From positions 496,001 to 560,000 of the forward strand of contig NZ_OBMI01000002.1 of the NCBI RefSeq assembly GCF_900199185.1: 64,000 nucleotides of DNA, in the 5' to 3' direction. Of this stretch, positions 17,384-26,143 are shown piece after piece (within the stretch, counting starts at the first letter, position 1; the number at the start of each line of letters is the position of its first letter). The notes beneath the pieces were generated by a model. It had not been told where the DNA came from and did not search any database. It worked only from the letters and a program-made list of their open reading frames with translations. A program made the translations under genes and the position numbers. This stretch comes from Sphingomonas guangdongensis. Its GTDB lineage: Bacteria > Pseudomonadota > Alphaproteobacteria > Sphingomonadales > Sphingomonadaceae.

Positions 17384-19261
17384 GTGCGCATCCTGATCAT
17401 CGATGACGAAGCCGCCATGCATGACAGCTATGCGCGCAGCTTCAGTGCGGCGCCGGGCGCGCGCGCCGGGCTGGAGGCAATGGCGAGCGAGTTGTTCGGC
17501 CGCGATGCCGCCGGTCTGGACGCCGAGGCGGCCTGCGCGCGCTTCGAGCTGACCCATGCCCTGCAGGGGCTGGAGGGTGTTGCCGCGGTCGAGCGTGCGC
17601 TGGCCGCGGAGGCGCCATTCGCAGTTGCCTTCATCGACGTGCGCATGCCGCCGGGGATCGACGGCAAGGAGACCGCCCGCCGCATCCGCGCGCTCGATCC
17701 CGACATCAACCTGGTGATCGTCACCGGCTATTCCGATCACGCGCCGCTCGACATCAGCCGCGCGGCGGGTCCGGCCGACAAGATCTTCTACATCGCCAAG
17801 CCCTTCGAGGTCGCGGAGGTCGTCCAGACTGCGAGCGCGCTCTGCCACCGCTGGCATGCCGACCGCGAGCTTGCCGCGGCGCGCGAGGCGATGGCGGCGC
17901 AGGTACGGCTGCTAGAGGAGCAGAAGCTGGAGCTCGCCGCGAGCGAGAGCCGCGCGGTGCACATGGCCAACCACGATGCGCTGACCGAGGCGCCGAACCG
18001 CCTGGCCTTCCTGCGCGCGCTGCAGACCAGCGTGCGGTCGGGCGAGATGTTCGCAACCGCCATGCTAGACCTCGACCGGTTCAAGCTGGTCAACGACAGC
18101 TACGGGCATCTGGCCGGCGACGAGCTGATCCGCGCCGTGTTCGCCCGGCTCCACGAAGCGGCGCCAGCGCAATCGCTGGTCGCGCGGCTGGGGGGGGACG
18201 AGTTCGCCGTTCTGTTCACGGCGACCGGCGAGGATGACGCGGCGATGACGTGCGAGCGCCTGGTCAAGGCGTGCGCGCGGACCTTCACGCTGTTCGGCAA
18301 CGACGTGCAGGGGGGCGCCTCCGTCGGGGTCGTCGTCGTCGAGCCGGGCGCCGCCGGCGATCCTGTCGATGTGATGCGCCGCGCCGACCTGGCGCTCAAC
18401 GAGGCCAAGCGGCAAGGCCGCGGGCTCGTGCGGGTGTTCACGGAGGCCATGGACGAATCAATCCGCCTGCGCCGCCGGATCGAGGACGGGCTTTCGCACG
18501 CGATCACCGCGGGCGAGCTGAAGCTCCACTACCAGCCGATCGTCGCGCGTGAGTCGCTGGAGATCACCGGGTTCGAGGCGCTGCTGCGTTGGCAGAGCCC
18601 CGAGTATGGCACCATGTCCCCGGCGCTGTTCATCCCGATCGCCGAGGAATCGAATCTGATCCACGATCTGGGCGACTGGGTGCTTGAGGCGGCGCTCGAG
18701 ACGGTCAAGACCTGGCCGGGCCAATATGTCTCCGTCAACTTCTCGCCGCGTCAGTTCCGCCGCCAGAACTTTGTCGGGCAGCTGGTCGAGCGCGTCCAGC
18801 GCTCCGGCGTCGCTCCGAACCGGGTACAGATCGAGATCACCGAAACCGCCATCTTCGACGATGCGGAGCGCGCGGCCGACACGCTCTACCGCCTGCGCCA
18901 GATGGGCTTCCGGATCGCGCTCGACGATTTCGGCACCGGCTATTCCAGCCTCACCAACATCCGCAAGTTCGCGCTCGACTGCCTGAAGGTCGATCGCAGC
19001 TTCATCGACGGCATGGGGCGGGAGCGGACCTCGATGGCGATCGTCCAGTCGATCGTCCATCTCGGCCGCTCGCTGGGCCTCGAGGTCGTCGCCGAAGGAG
19101 TCGAAACGGAGGCGCAGGTCGATACGCTGCGCGCCGCCGGCTGCTCGCACCTGCAGGGCTACCACCTCGCGCGGCCGATGCCGGCGGAGGACGCGCTCCT
19201 GCTGGCCGAGCGCCGCTTCGTGCGCGCGCCGATCACAGAGGCGCCCGGAACCGCGGCGTGA
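17384..19261 (+). CDS. response regulator with GGDEF and EAL domains (c-di-GMP turnover)
   Basis: 625 residues from a GTG. The receiver domain has LIIDDE, phospho-acceptor D85 (FIDVRMPP), VTGYSD and YIAKPF. D85 lies about 30 residues later than usual because of an Ala-rich insert at residues about 22-70. A short coiled linker follows. The GGDEF domain has an intact GGDEF at 270-274 but no RxxD inhibitory site. The EAL domain from about 398 keeps EALLRW, NFSPRQF, EITETAI, DDFGTGYSS, LKVDRSF and VAEGVET, so phosphodiesterase activity is likely. Its stop overlaps the start of the kinase gene (GTGA); the two form a pair. Confidence 0.93.
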   Translation: MRILIIDDEAAMHDSYARSFSAAPGARAGLEAMASELFGRDAAGLDAEAACARFELTHALQGLEGVAAVERALAAEAPFAVAFIDVRMPPGIDGKETARRIRALDPDINLVIVTGYSDHAPLDISRAAGPADKIFYIAKPFEVAEVVQTASALCHRWHADRELAAAREAMAAQVRLLEEQKLELAASESRAVHMANHDALTEAPNRLAFLRALQTSVRSGEMFATAMLDLDRFKLVNDSYGHLAGDELIRAVFARLHEAAPAQSLVARLGGDEFAVLFTATGEDDAAMTCERLVKACARTFTLFGNDVQGGASVGVVVVEPGAAGDPVDVMRRADLALNEAKRQGRGLVRVFTEAMDESIRLRRRIEDGLSHAITAGELKLHYQPIVARESLEITGFEALLRWQSPEYGTMSPALFIPIAEESNLIHDLGDWVLEAALETVKTWPGQYVSVNFSPRQFRRQNFVGQLVERVQRSGVAPNRVQIEITETAIFDDAERAADTLYRLRQMGFRIALDDFGTGYSSLTNIRKFALDCLKVDRSFIDGMGRERTSMAIVQSIVHLGRSLGLEVVAEGVETEAQVDTLRAAGCSHLQGYHLARPMPAEDALLLAERRFVRAPITEAPGTAA

Positions 19262-20727
19262 CGCGGCTCGCGCGGTGGCGGATCGCGCTCGCGCCGCGCT
19301 CGCTCGGCGCCAAGCTGGCGCTGCTGCTCGGCGGCGTCGGGGTGGGCGGCGCGCTCGCGCTCGCGCTGCTGCTCTCCGCGGTCATCACACCCGGCTTCGA
19401 GCGGATCGAGCGCGCGGCGGTGCGCGCGCAGATCGAGCGAACACAGGAGGCGATCGCCGCCCTGCGGACCGAGCGACAACCGGCGCGCGCCGCCGCGCTC
19501 AGCCTCATCCTCGGCCAGCCAGTGACGATTACCGCTTCCGCTGCTGCGCAGCCGACCGTCGTCGCGTTTGGCGACACGCTGGTCATCACCGTTCCGCTTC
19601 ATTTAGGCACGCCGTCTGCGGGTGCCGCGCAAGTGTCGCTGCCCCGCGACCTGTCGATTCTTGGCCGGCGCGTTCTTGCCCTGGCGGTGGCGGGAGCGGT
19701 CGCGCTGCTGCTGGCGGTGCTGCTCGCGCTGCGCGTCGGCGTCGCGGCGCTGGTGCTGGCACCGTTGCGCCTGGTCGAGCGCCACATGACGCGCGCCGGC
19801 CGATCGGGCACGCCGGCACCGCTGGTCGCGCCGGCCCGCCGCGATGAGATCGGCAGCCTGGTCGACAGCCTCAACACCATGCTGCGCCGCTTCAAGGACC
19901 TGAGCGAGCAGGTCGAGGTGCAATCGTTTCGGCTCGGCCAGCACGAGAATGCCGTGGCGGTCATGCACAATGTTCGCAACGCGCTCAATCCGATCAGCAC
20001 CATCCTGTCGCACGAGCTGGCGAGCACCCCGGCGGGCGACCGCGCGTTGATCGATCGGGCCGTCGCCGAGCTGGCGGAGGACGATGTTCCGGCGGAGCGA
20101 CGTCGCAAGCTGGCGACCTTCGTCGCCGCCGGCCTTGCCGCCCACACCAGCGAGCAGCAGGCGCGTGCGGCCAGCTTCGCGGTCGGCCGCGCCGCGCTCA
20201 ACCAGGTGCTGGAGATCGTCGGCGGGCAGCGCCAGGGAACGCTGGAGCCGGCGCCGCTCGGGCCCGTCGACCTGTCGGAGGTGGTCGCGCAGAACGCCGC
20301 CATCGCGCAGTTCGCCGGCGGCCAGTCGATCGCCTTCTCCTTCCCCGCGCAGCCGCACCTCGCCCGCGCGAACCGCGTGATCCTGAGCCAGGTCATCGGC
20401 AACCTGCTGACCAACGCGGCGGAGGCGATCGCGGCCGCCGGGATCGAGGGCGGCGCGATCACCGCGACGATCGCGGAGCGGAGCAACGCCGTGACCCTGA
20501 CGATCCGCGACAATGGTGAGGGCTTCGCGCCGAAGGAAAGCGCCGCGCTGTTCGAGCGGGGCTATTCCAGCCGGGTGCACAAGTCCGGCGGGCTGGGCTT
20601 GCACTGGTGCGCGAATGCCGTCGCCGCGATGGGCGGAACGTTGCACCTGGAAAGTGGCGGGACGGGGGCGGGGGCCTGCGCGGTGCTGACGCTGCCTGCC
20701 GTCCAGCCGGAGGCGGCAGCCGCCTGA
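19258..20727 (+). CDS. membrane sensor histidine kinase, partner of the GGDEF/EAL regulator
   Basis: 489 residues from the GTG overlapping the previous stop. One membrane helix at about 18-45, a short periplasmic sensor region, a second helix at about 137-165, then a HAMP linker (DEIGSLVDSLNTML). The phospho-acceptor is H237 (MHNVRNALNPIST), an atypical H-box. The HATPase domain is intact: NLLTNAAEAI (N-box), DNGEGFAP (G1) and SGGLGLHWCANAVAAMGG (G2). It probably phosphorylates D85 of the upstream protein in response to an envelope signal. The signal is unknown; no cofactor-binding motif is visible in the sensor region. Confidence 0.9.
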   Translation: MTRLARWRIALAPRSLGAKLALLLGGVGVGGALALALLLSAVITPGFERIERAAVRAQIERTQEAIAALRTERQPARAAALSLILGQPVTITASAAAQPTVVAFGDTLVITVPLHLGTPSAGAAQVSLPRDLSILGRRVLALAVAGAVALLLAVLLALRVGVAALVLAPLRLVERHMTRAGRSGTPAPLVAPARRDEIGSLVDSLNTMLRRFKDLSEQVEVQSFRLGQHENAVAVMHNVRNALNPISTILSHELASTPAGDRALIDRAVAELAEDDVPAERRRKLATFVAAGLAAHTSEQQARAASFAVGRAALNQVLEIVGGQRQGTLEPAPLGPVDLSEVVAQNAAIAQFAGGQSIAFSFPAQPHLARANRVILSQVIGNLLTNAAEAIAAAGIEGGAITATIAERSNAVTLTIRDNGEGFAPKESAALFERGYSSRVHKSGGLGLHWCANAVAAMGGTLHLESGGTGAGACAVLTLPAVQPEAAAA

Positions 20728-20838
20728 GCTGCGCTCGTGGCGTCGATCAGCGTCGCTGACCCTGGGACTTGGTTGATCTTGCGAGCCGCCGCGCCGTCAC
20801 TTGCGTGCGGGCGCAGGTGCTTTCCCAAGCGAGACCAC

Positions 20839-20853
20839 GAACAAAGCTGGAAC
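20839..20853. promoter_or_regulatory. possible LexA (SOS) box
   Basis: GAAC-AAAGCTG-GAAC matches the alphaproteobacterial LexA direct repeat (GTTC-N7-GTTC or its complement). Eight fixed bases occur by chance about once per 65 kb per strand, so roughly two chance matches are expected in this window. Its position before a cell-division operon is the only reason for interest. Confidence 0.3.
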
Positions 20854-20864
20854 AGGCATGAAGT

Positions 20865-20948
20865 GGGGCAAAATCCCATGCTGAGGCATGGTTTCCCTTG
20901 CTGGCGAACGACGCTTTTGGTAAGCCGAAGCTACAGGGGCAAAATCCC
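20865..20948 (+). repeat. 13-bp direct repeat (two copies) before mraZ
   Basis: GGGGCAAAATCCC occurs at 20865-20877 and again at 20936-20948, 71 bases apart. Each copy is itself nearly palindromic (GGG...CCC). They lie 80-165 bases upstream of mraZ and may be regulator-binding sites. Confidence 0.5.
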
Positions 20949-21028
20949 GCGCAATGTGCACGGCGCTCCGCCGGCGACGATGGTCGTCTGCGGAATGGGA
21001 GGTGCGTTGCCCCTGCAAGGGGCGGATC

Positions 21029-21517
21029 TTGGCAATCAGCGGGCTTTATGAGGGCAATGCGCTGCAGGGGGTCGATGCGAAGGGTCGCGTCGCCATCCCC
21101 GCGCAGTTCCGCACTGTCATCGAGCGGAATGCCGAGGGCCCCGACGCGCGCACGATTGTCGTCGCCAAGCACCCGGACCTGCCGTGTCTGCGCGCCTATG
21201 ACACGAGCTGGAGCCAGCTGAACCACGAGCGCATCGACGGTCGCGAGGTCGCGGCCGACGACGGCGCCGACTATCGCCGGCAGAAGGAACAGTCGTTCGG
21301 CAACGTCGATCGTGCCGTGTTCGATCCGGCCGGCCGCTTCGTCCTGCACGGCCTGCTGAAGCGCAAGGCGAAGATCGACGATCTCGCCTTCTTCGCGGGT
21401 GCGGGCCGCACCTTTAACATCTGGTCGCCCACTGTCCTGCTCGCCGCGCCGGAGGCGGACGCGGAGACGCGCGAGTGGTGCGAATATTATCTCGAGCTGC
21501 GCGGGGCAAAGGCGTGA
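21029..21517 (+). CDS. mraZ: transcriptional regulator / division operon protein MraZ
   Basis: 162 residues from a TTG at 21029-21031, chosen because AAGGGG lies seven bases upstream and the conserved MraZ start ([19 protein letters not shown]) follows at once; longer upstream frames add unrelated residues. Two AbrB-like halves are visible: the DAKGRVAIP signature, then a second [13 protein letters not shown]. In other bacteria MraZ binds TGGGN repeats before its own gene and represses the dcw cluster. Its stop overlaps the rsmH start (GTGA). Confidence 0.93.
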   Translation: MAISGLYEGNALQGVDAKGRVAIPAQFRTVIERNAEGPDARTIVVAKHPDLPCLRAYDTSWSQLNHERIDGREVAADDGADYRRQKEQSFGNVDRAVFDPAGRFVLHGLLKRKAKIDDLAFFAGAGRTFNIWSPTVLLAAPEADAETREWCEYYLELRGAKA

Positions 21518-22452
21518 GCGCGCCCGCGCCGCACGTGCCGGTGCTGCTCGACGAGGTGCTCGCCGGGCTGCAGATCGCGGCGGGCGAGGTCCACGTCGAT
21601 GCGACGTTCGGCGCCGGCGGCTACACCCGCGCGATGCTTGCCTCCGGCGCGCGCGTGATCGCCTTTGACCGCGATCCCGACGCGGCCGCCGAGGGGCAGT
21701 CGATGGTCGCAGCGGCGGAGGGCGCGCTGACGCTGGTGCCGGCAGCTTTCTCGGCCATGGCGGAGGAGCTCGCCGGCCGCGGCACGGACGCGGTCGACGG
21801 CGTCGTGATGGACATCGGCGTGTCCTCCATGCAGCTCGACCGGGCAGAGCGCGGCTTCTCGTTCCAGGCGGACGGGCCGCTCGACATGCGGATGGCGCAG
21901 GAGGGGCAGAGCGCCGCCGACTTCGTGAACGAGGCAGACGAGAGCGAGATCGCCGACGTCCTCTACCGCTACGGCGAGGAGCCCAAGTCGCGCCGGATCG
22001 CCCGCGCGATCGTCGCCGCGCGCCCGCTGACCCGCACGACGGAGCTCGCCGCGGTGGTGCGCCGCGCACTCGGGCACAAGCCGCACGACAAGAAGGATCC
22101 GGCGACCCGCACCTTTCAGGCGATCCGCATCCACCTGAACCGCGAGCTCGACGAGCTGGCTGAGGGACTGCGCGCCGCGGAGGCGGTGCTGCGCCCCGGC
22201 GGGCGGCTGGCGGTGGTGACGTTCCACAGCCTGGAGGACCGGGTCGTGAAGCGGTTCCTGCGGGAGCGCAGCGGCGGCACGCCGGGCGGCTCGCGCCACC
22301 TGCCGGTTGCGCAGGCGGCGGCGGATCCGACGTTCGAGACTCCGGCGCGTGCCGTGCGCGCCGGCGAGCAAGAGGTCGCGCGCAACCCGCGTGCGCGATC
22401 GGCGACCCTGCGGGTGGCGCGGCGCACGGCGGCCGCGGCGTGGCGTGTGTAA
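21514..22452 (+). CDS. rsmH: 16S rRNA (cytosine1402-N4)-methyltransferase
   Basis: 312 residues from the GTG overlapping mraZ. It shows [10 protein letters not shown] at the N-terminus, the SAM-binding [15 protein letters not shown], the conserved [10 protein letters not shown] and the C-terminal [15 protein letters not shown]. It methylates N4 of C1402 in the ribosomal P site. Second gene of the dcw operon in nearly all bacteria, formerly mraW. Confidence 0.97.
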   Translation: MSAPAPHVPVLLDEVLAGLQIAAGEVHVDATFGAGGYTRAMLASGARVIAFDRDPDAAAEGQSMVAAAEGALTLVPAAFSAMAEELAGRGTDAVDGVVMDIGVSSMQLDRAERGFSFQADGPLDMRMAQEGQSAADFVNEADESEIADVLYRYGEEPKSRRIARAIVAARPLTRTTELAAVVRRALGHKPHDKKDPATRTFQAIRIHLNRELDELAEGLRAAEAVLRPGGRLAVVTFHSLEDRVVKRFLRERSGGTPGGSRHLPVAQAAADPTFETPARAVRAGEQEVARNPRARSATLRVARRTAAAAWRV

Positions 22453-22464
22453 GGAGGGAGTGCG

Positions 22465-23025
22465 ATGGCTGTCGGCGGTTTGAAGGGCTTCGGCTGGATC
22501 CTCTGCTTCGCTGTGGTGGCGCCGGCCTGCTACATGGTGTCCTCGCAGGTCGCCGCCGAGCGGTCGCGGGTGGAGGCGGTGGAACTCGCCATCATTCGCG
22601 CGCGCAAGGACATTCGCGCGCTGGAGACCGAGTTCGACACCCGCGCCAACATGGCGCAGCTGGAGCGCTGGAACGGCGACGTGCTCGCCCTGTCCGCCCC
22701 GCGGCCGGAGCAGTACATGGCGGGGGAAGCCGCGCTCGCCTCGCTGCAGCTGCCGGCAGCGGGCGAGCAGCAATACGCCGCGCTGGTGGTACCGGCGGGC
22801 CTGCCCGAGCCCGCGGCGCCGACGACTCAGCAGGCGCTCGCCACACCGGCGGCGGCCGCCACGGCCGAGACTGCGGTAAAGGCGGCGGTCACCCGCGCGG
22901 TCGAGAAGACGGCGACGCTCGGCCGCATCCAGCGGGTGGCGATGGTCGACGACGGGTTGCTCAGCGACCGCACGATCGGTGACCTGGTGTCGAGCGCGCG
23001 GCGCGAAACGGCGTCGCTTCGTTGA
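22465..23025 (+). CDS. ftsL: cell division protein FtsL-like
   Basis: 186 residues, start ATG with GGAGGGAG-type ribosome site upstream. One N-terminal membrane helix (GWILCFAVVAPACYMV, about residues 10-27) precedes a periplasmic coiled-coil (about 30-75). An Ala/Pro-rich tail of about 100 residues makes it longer than the typical FtsL. The position between rsmH and ftsI is diagnostic, as sequence conservation in this family is low. FtsL joins FtsQ and FtsB to activate the FtsWI synthase at the septum. The start of ftsI overlaps its stop (TTGA). Confidence 0.85.
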   Translation: MAVGGLKGFGWILCFAVVAPACYMVSSQVAAERSRVEAVELAIIRARKDIRALETEFDTRANMAQLERWNGDVLALSAPRPEQYMAGEAALASLQLPAAGEQQYAALVVPAGLPEPAAPTTQQALATPAAAATAETAVKAAVTRAVEKTATLGRIQRVAMVDDGLLSDRTIGDLVSSARRETASLR

Positions 23026-24731
23026 TCGTCCTGGTCGCCCCGCAGGCGGGGGATCGCCGACGCGACGCCGGCCGACCCTCGCTGGTCGCCGTCGCGCATG
23101 TCCGGCTGATGATCCTCATGTTGTTGTTCGTGTTCGCGAACCTGCTGGTGGTCGCGAAGCTCGGCTGGCTGGCGGTGTCGGCGGAGCCCGCGACATCGCG
23201 GGACGCGGCGGCGGCGCTGGTTCCCCTGCGTGGCGACATCGTCGATCGCAACGGCGCGCCGCTCGCCCGGACGATCGATGCCTGGTCGATCGGCGTGCAG
23301 CCTGATAACGTCATCGGCGACAAGGTGCTGCTTGCCGAACGGCTGGCCGAGCTGATGCCGGAGCGGGATGCCGCCGCCTACTTCCGCCTGCTGAACGCGC
23401 CCGTGCGCTTCACCTACCTCAAGCACCGCGCGATGCCGGAGCTGGTCTCCGCGGTGAACGCGCTGGGCGATCCTGGCATCACCTTCGCGCGGGAGCCTGA
23501 GCGGCTCTATCCCCAGTCGGCGCTGGGGGCGCAGCTGCTCGGCTACCTCAACAGCCAGCGCTCGGGCGTGCGCGGCATGGAGAAGGTGCTCGACGCGCAG
23601 CTGAACGATCCGGTCGAACGGTCGAAGCCGGCGGCGCTGTCGGTCGACCTGCGGGTGCAGGCGGCGCTGGAGAACGAGCTCGGCCGCGCGATGACCGCGT
23701 TCCAGGCGGCGGGTGCCGCGGGCGTGATCCTGGACGTCCACACCGGCGAGGTGATGGCGATGTCGTCGCTGCCGAGCTTCAACCCCAACAAGGTCCAGTC
23801 GGGCGAGGGCGGCATCCTCAACAACGTGACCCAGAGCGTCTACGAGCTCGGCTCGGCGTTCAAGCCGATCGCGATGGCGGCCGCGATCGACAGCGGCACT
23901 GTCACGTCGATGGCGCGGCGCTTCGACGCGACCGCGCCGCTCCAGGTCGGGCGGTTCAAGATCAAGGACGATCACGCGCAAAACCGCTGGCTGAACATTC
24001 CGGAGACGCTGATCCACTCGTCTAACATCGCGACCGCCCGGATTGCGGACGAGATGGGACAGGAGAAGCTGTCGGCGGCGTTCCGGCGCTTGGGCTTCGA
24101 CACCGCGCCGGATATCGAGATCGAGAAGGCGCGCCCGCTGTGGCCGAAGTTCTGGGCCCGCACCACCACCATGACCACCGCCTACGGCCACGGCATCGCG
24201 GTGACGCCGCTGCACCTGGCCAATGCCTACGCGACGCTGGTCAACGGCGGCATCTGGCGGCCGGCGACGCTGATGAAGGTGGACCCGAGCCATGCCGCCA
24301 AGGGCCGCCGGGTATTTTCGGAAAGCACCAGCGCGCGGATGCGCCAGCTGCTGCGTGTCATCGTGACCGACGGCACCGGCAAGAAGGCGGAGGCGCCCGG
24401 CTTCCGTGTCGGTGGCAAGACCGGCACCGCGGAGAAGCCGTCGGCAGGCGGTTACAACAGGAACGTCAACGTCTCGACGTTCGCTGCGGCTTTCCCGATG
24501 GACGCACCGCGCTATGTGGTAATCGCCATGCTCGACTCGTCCAAGCGGGTGGCGGAGAACTCGTTCCAGACCACCGCCGCCTACACCGCCGCTCCGGTGG
24601 TCAGCCGGGTGATCACTCGCGCCGGACCGCTGCTGGGCGTCCAGCCGTCGATGAACCGCGACGTCGACCTGTCGGAGATCAAGTCGCTGCTCTGGCACGC
24701 GCCGGGCGACAAGGCACCGGCGGCGGAATGA
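23022..24731 (+). CDS. ftsI: peptidoglycan D,D-transpeptidase FtsI (PBP3)
   Basis: 569 residues from the TTG overlapping ftsL. Short cytoplasmic tail, membrane helix (about residues 27-50), then the dimerisation domain starting at PLRGDIVDRNG. The transpeptidase domain has SAFK (SxxK nucleophile), SSN (SxN) and KTGTAEKP (KTG), all intact. It cross-links septal peptidoglycan with FtsW. Its stop overlaps the murE ATG. Confidence 0.97.
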   Translation: MIVLVAPQAGDRRRDAGRPSLVAVAHVRLMILMLLFVFANLLVVAKLGWLAVSAEPATSRDAAAALVPLRGDIVDRNGAPLARTIDAWSIGVQPDNVIGDKVLLAERLAELMPERDAAAYFRLLNAPVRFTYLKHRAMPELVSAVNALGDPGITFAREPERLYPQSALGAQLLGYLNSQRSGVRGMEKVLDAQLNDPVERSKPAALSVDLRVQAALENELGRAMTAFQAAGAAGVILDVHTGEVMAMSSLPSFNPNKVQSGEGGILNNVTQSVYELGSAFKPIAMAAAIDSGTVTSMARRFDATAPLQVGRFKIKDDHAQNRWLNIPETLIHSSNIATARIADEMGQEKLSAAFRRLGFDTAPDIEIEKARPLWPKFWARTTTMTTAYGHGIAVTPLHLANAYATLVNGGIWRPATLMKVDPSHAAKGRRVFSESTSARMRQLLRVIVTDGTGKKAEAPGFRVGGKTGTAEKPSAGGYNRNVNVSTFAAAFPMDAPRYVVIAMLDSSKRVAENSFQTTAAYTAAPVVSRVITRAGPLLGVQPSMNRDVDLSEIKSLLWHAPGDKAPAAE

Positions 24732-26143
24732 GGCTCGGCGCGCTCACCGGCGGCGACGAGGCACAGGCGGTGACCGGCTTCGCGATCGATCACCGCAAGG
24801 TCGCGCCGGGCACCATCTTCGGCGCGTTCGAGGGTGCGCGGGTGAACGGGGAAGACTACATCCCGGCGGCGATTGCGGCCGGGGCGATCGCGGTCGTGTG
24901 CCGCCAGGGTGTGCCGGTCGATGGCGCGGTCGCGATCCGCAACGATCAGCCGCGCGAGTGCTTCGCGAAGCTCGCCGCGCGCTTCTTTGCGCCGTTCCCC
25001 GAAACGATCGTCGCGGTGACCGGGACCAACGGCAAGACCTCCACGGTCGAAATGACGCGCCAGCTGTGGCGGATGGCGGGGCATCACGCCGCCTCCATTG
25101 GCACGCTCGGCGTCACCACCGCGGACGAGCGGGTCGCGACCGGGCTCACCACGCCCGACATCGTCACCTTCCTCTCCAACATGGCCGGGCTCGCGCGCGA
25201 GGGCGTGACCCACGCCGCCTTCGAGGCATCGAGCCACGGCCTGTCGCAGTACCGCAGCGAGGGCGTGAAGGTGTCGGCGGCAGCGTTCACCAATCTCAGC
25301 CGCGACCACCTCGACTATCACGGCGACATGGCGGCGTATCTCACCGCCAAGCTGCGGCTGTTCGCGCAGGTGCTCGCCGACGACGGCGCGGTGGTGGTCT
25401 GGGCCGACGATCCACAGGCGGAGCGGGTAGTGGACATCGCCCATGCCCGGCGCTTGCGGCTCATCACGGTGGGCGAGCATGGCGACACGCTGAGGCTGGT
25501 CGGACGCACGCCCACGCTGCTCGGACAAGGGCTCGAGATCGAGGCGGAGGGCACCCGTCACCGCGTGCAACTGCCGCTGATCGGCGCGTACCAGGCGGCG
25601 AATGCGCTGACGGCGGCCGGGCTGGTGATCGCGAGCGGCGGCGATGTCGCGCACACGCTGCAGTCGCTGGCGCGGCTCACCCCGGTGCGCGGGCGGCTGG
25701 AGCGCGCGGTGATCACGTCCGCCGGCGCGCCGGTCTACGTCGATTATGCCCACACCCCAGACGCGCTGGAGGCGGCGATCGCGGCGCTCAAGCCGCATGT
25801 GACGGGCCGGCTTATCCTGGTGTTCGGCGCCGGCGGCGACCGTGATCAGGGCAAGCGCGAGCCGATGGGGCAGGCGGCCGCCGCCGGTGCCGATGTCGTG
25901 ATCGTCACCGACGACAACCCGCGCAACGAGGACCCGGCCGCGATCCGCGCCGCGGTGCTGGCCGGCGCGCCGGACGCGACCGAGATCGGCGATCGCCGCG
26001 CCGCTATCGCCGAGGCGGTCGGCATGGCGCGGGACGGCGACATCGTCCTGATCGCGGGCAAGGGGCATGAGGGCGGGCAGCTCGTCGGCGACCTTGTCCT
26101 GCCGTTCGACGACGTCACTGTCGCCCGGGAGTGCGCGGCGTGA
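24728..26143 (+). CDS. murE: UDP-MurNAc-tripeptide synthetase (meso-diaminopimelate adding)
   Basis: 471 residues from the ATG in the ATGA overlap with ftsI; the longer frame to 24140 is shadow. Mur ligase with ATP loop TGTNGKTS, central SSHGLSQ and DHLDYH, and the C-terminal substrate motif DDNPRNEDP. DNPR is the known signature for meso-diaminopimelate rather than lysine. Third ligase step of the muropeptide stem in the cytoplasm. Confidence 0.97.
   Translation: MRLGALTGGDEAQAVTGFAIDHRKVAPGTIFGAFEGARVNGEDYIPAAIAAGAIAVVCRQGVPVDGAVAIRNDQPRECFAKLAARFFAPFPETIVAVTGTNGKTSTVEMTRQLWRMAGHHAASIGTLGVTTADERVATGLTTPDIVTFLSNMAGLAREGVTHAAFEASSHGLSQYRSEGVKVSAAAFTNLSRDHLDYHGDMAAYLTAKLRLFAQVLADDGAVVVWADDPQAERVVDIAHARRLRLITVGEHGDTLRLVGRTPTLLGQGLEIEAEGTRHRVQLPLIGAYQAANALTAAGLVIASGGDVAHTLQSLARLTPVRGRLERAVITSAGAPVYVDYAHTPDALEAAIAALKPHVTGRLILVFGAGGDRDQGKREPMGQAAAAGADVVIVTDDNPRNEDPAAIRAAVLAGAPDATEIGDRRAAIAEAVGMARDGDIVLIAGKGHEGGQLVGDLVLPFDDVTVARECAA

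Larger units (their letters stand above)
20728..21028 (+). promoter_or_regulatory. dcw operon upstream region
   Basis: 301 bases with no gene, and the only sizeable gap before the 18-kb dcw operon, so it must contain its main promoter. Visible elements are a GAAC-N7-GAAC site (20839-20853) and a 13-bp direct repeat (20865-20877 and 20936-20948). A sequence AATGGGAGGTGCG shortly before mraZ contains one TGGGA that could be part of an MraZ operator. The classical three TGGGN repeats are not seen. Confidence 0.5.

Noticed and set aside
21009..21026. CCCCTGCAAGGGG before mraZ as an operon terminator
   Set aside because: No T-run follows, and its right arm supplies the mraZ ribosome-binding site. 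At most it could occlude that site.
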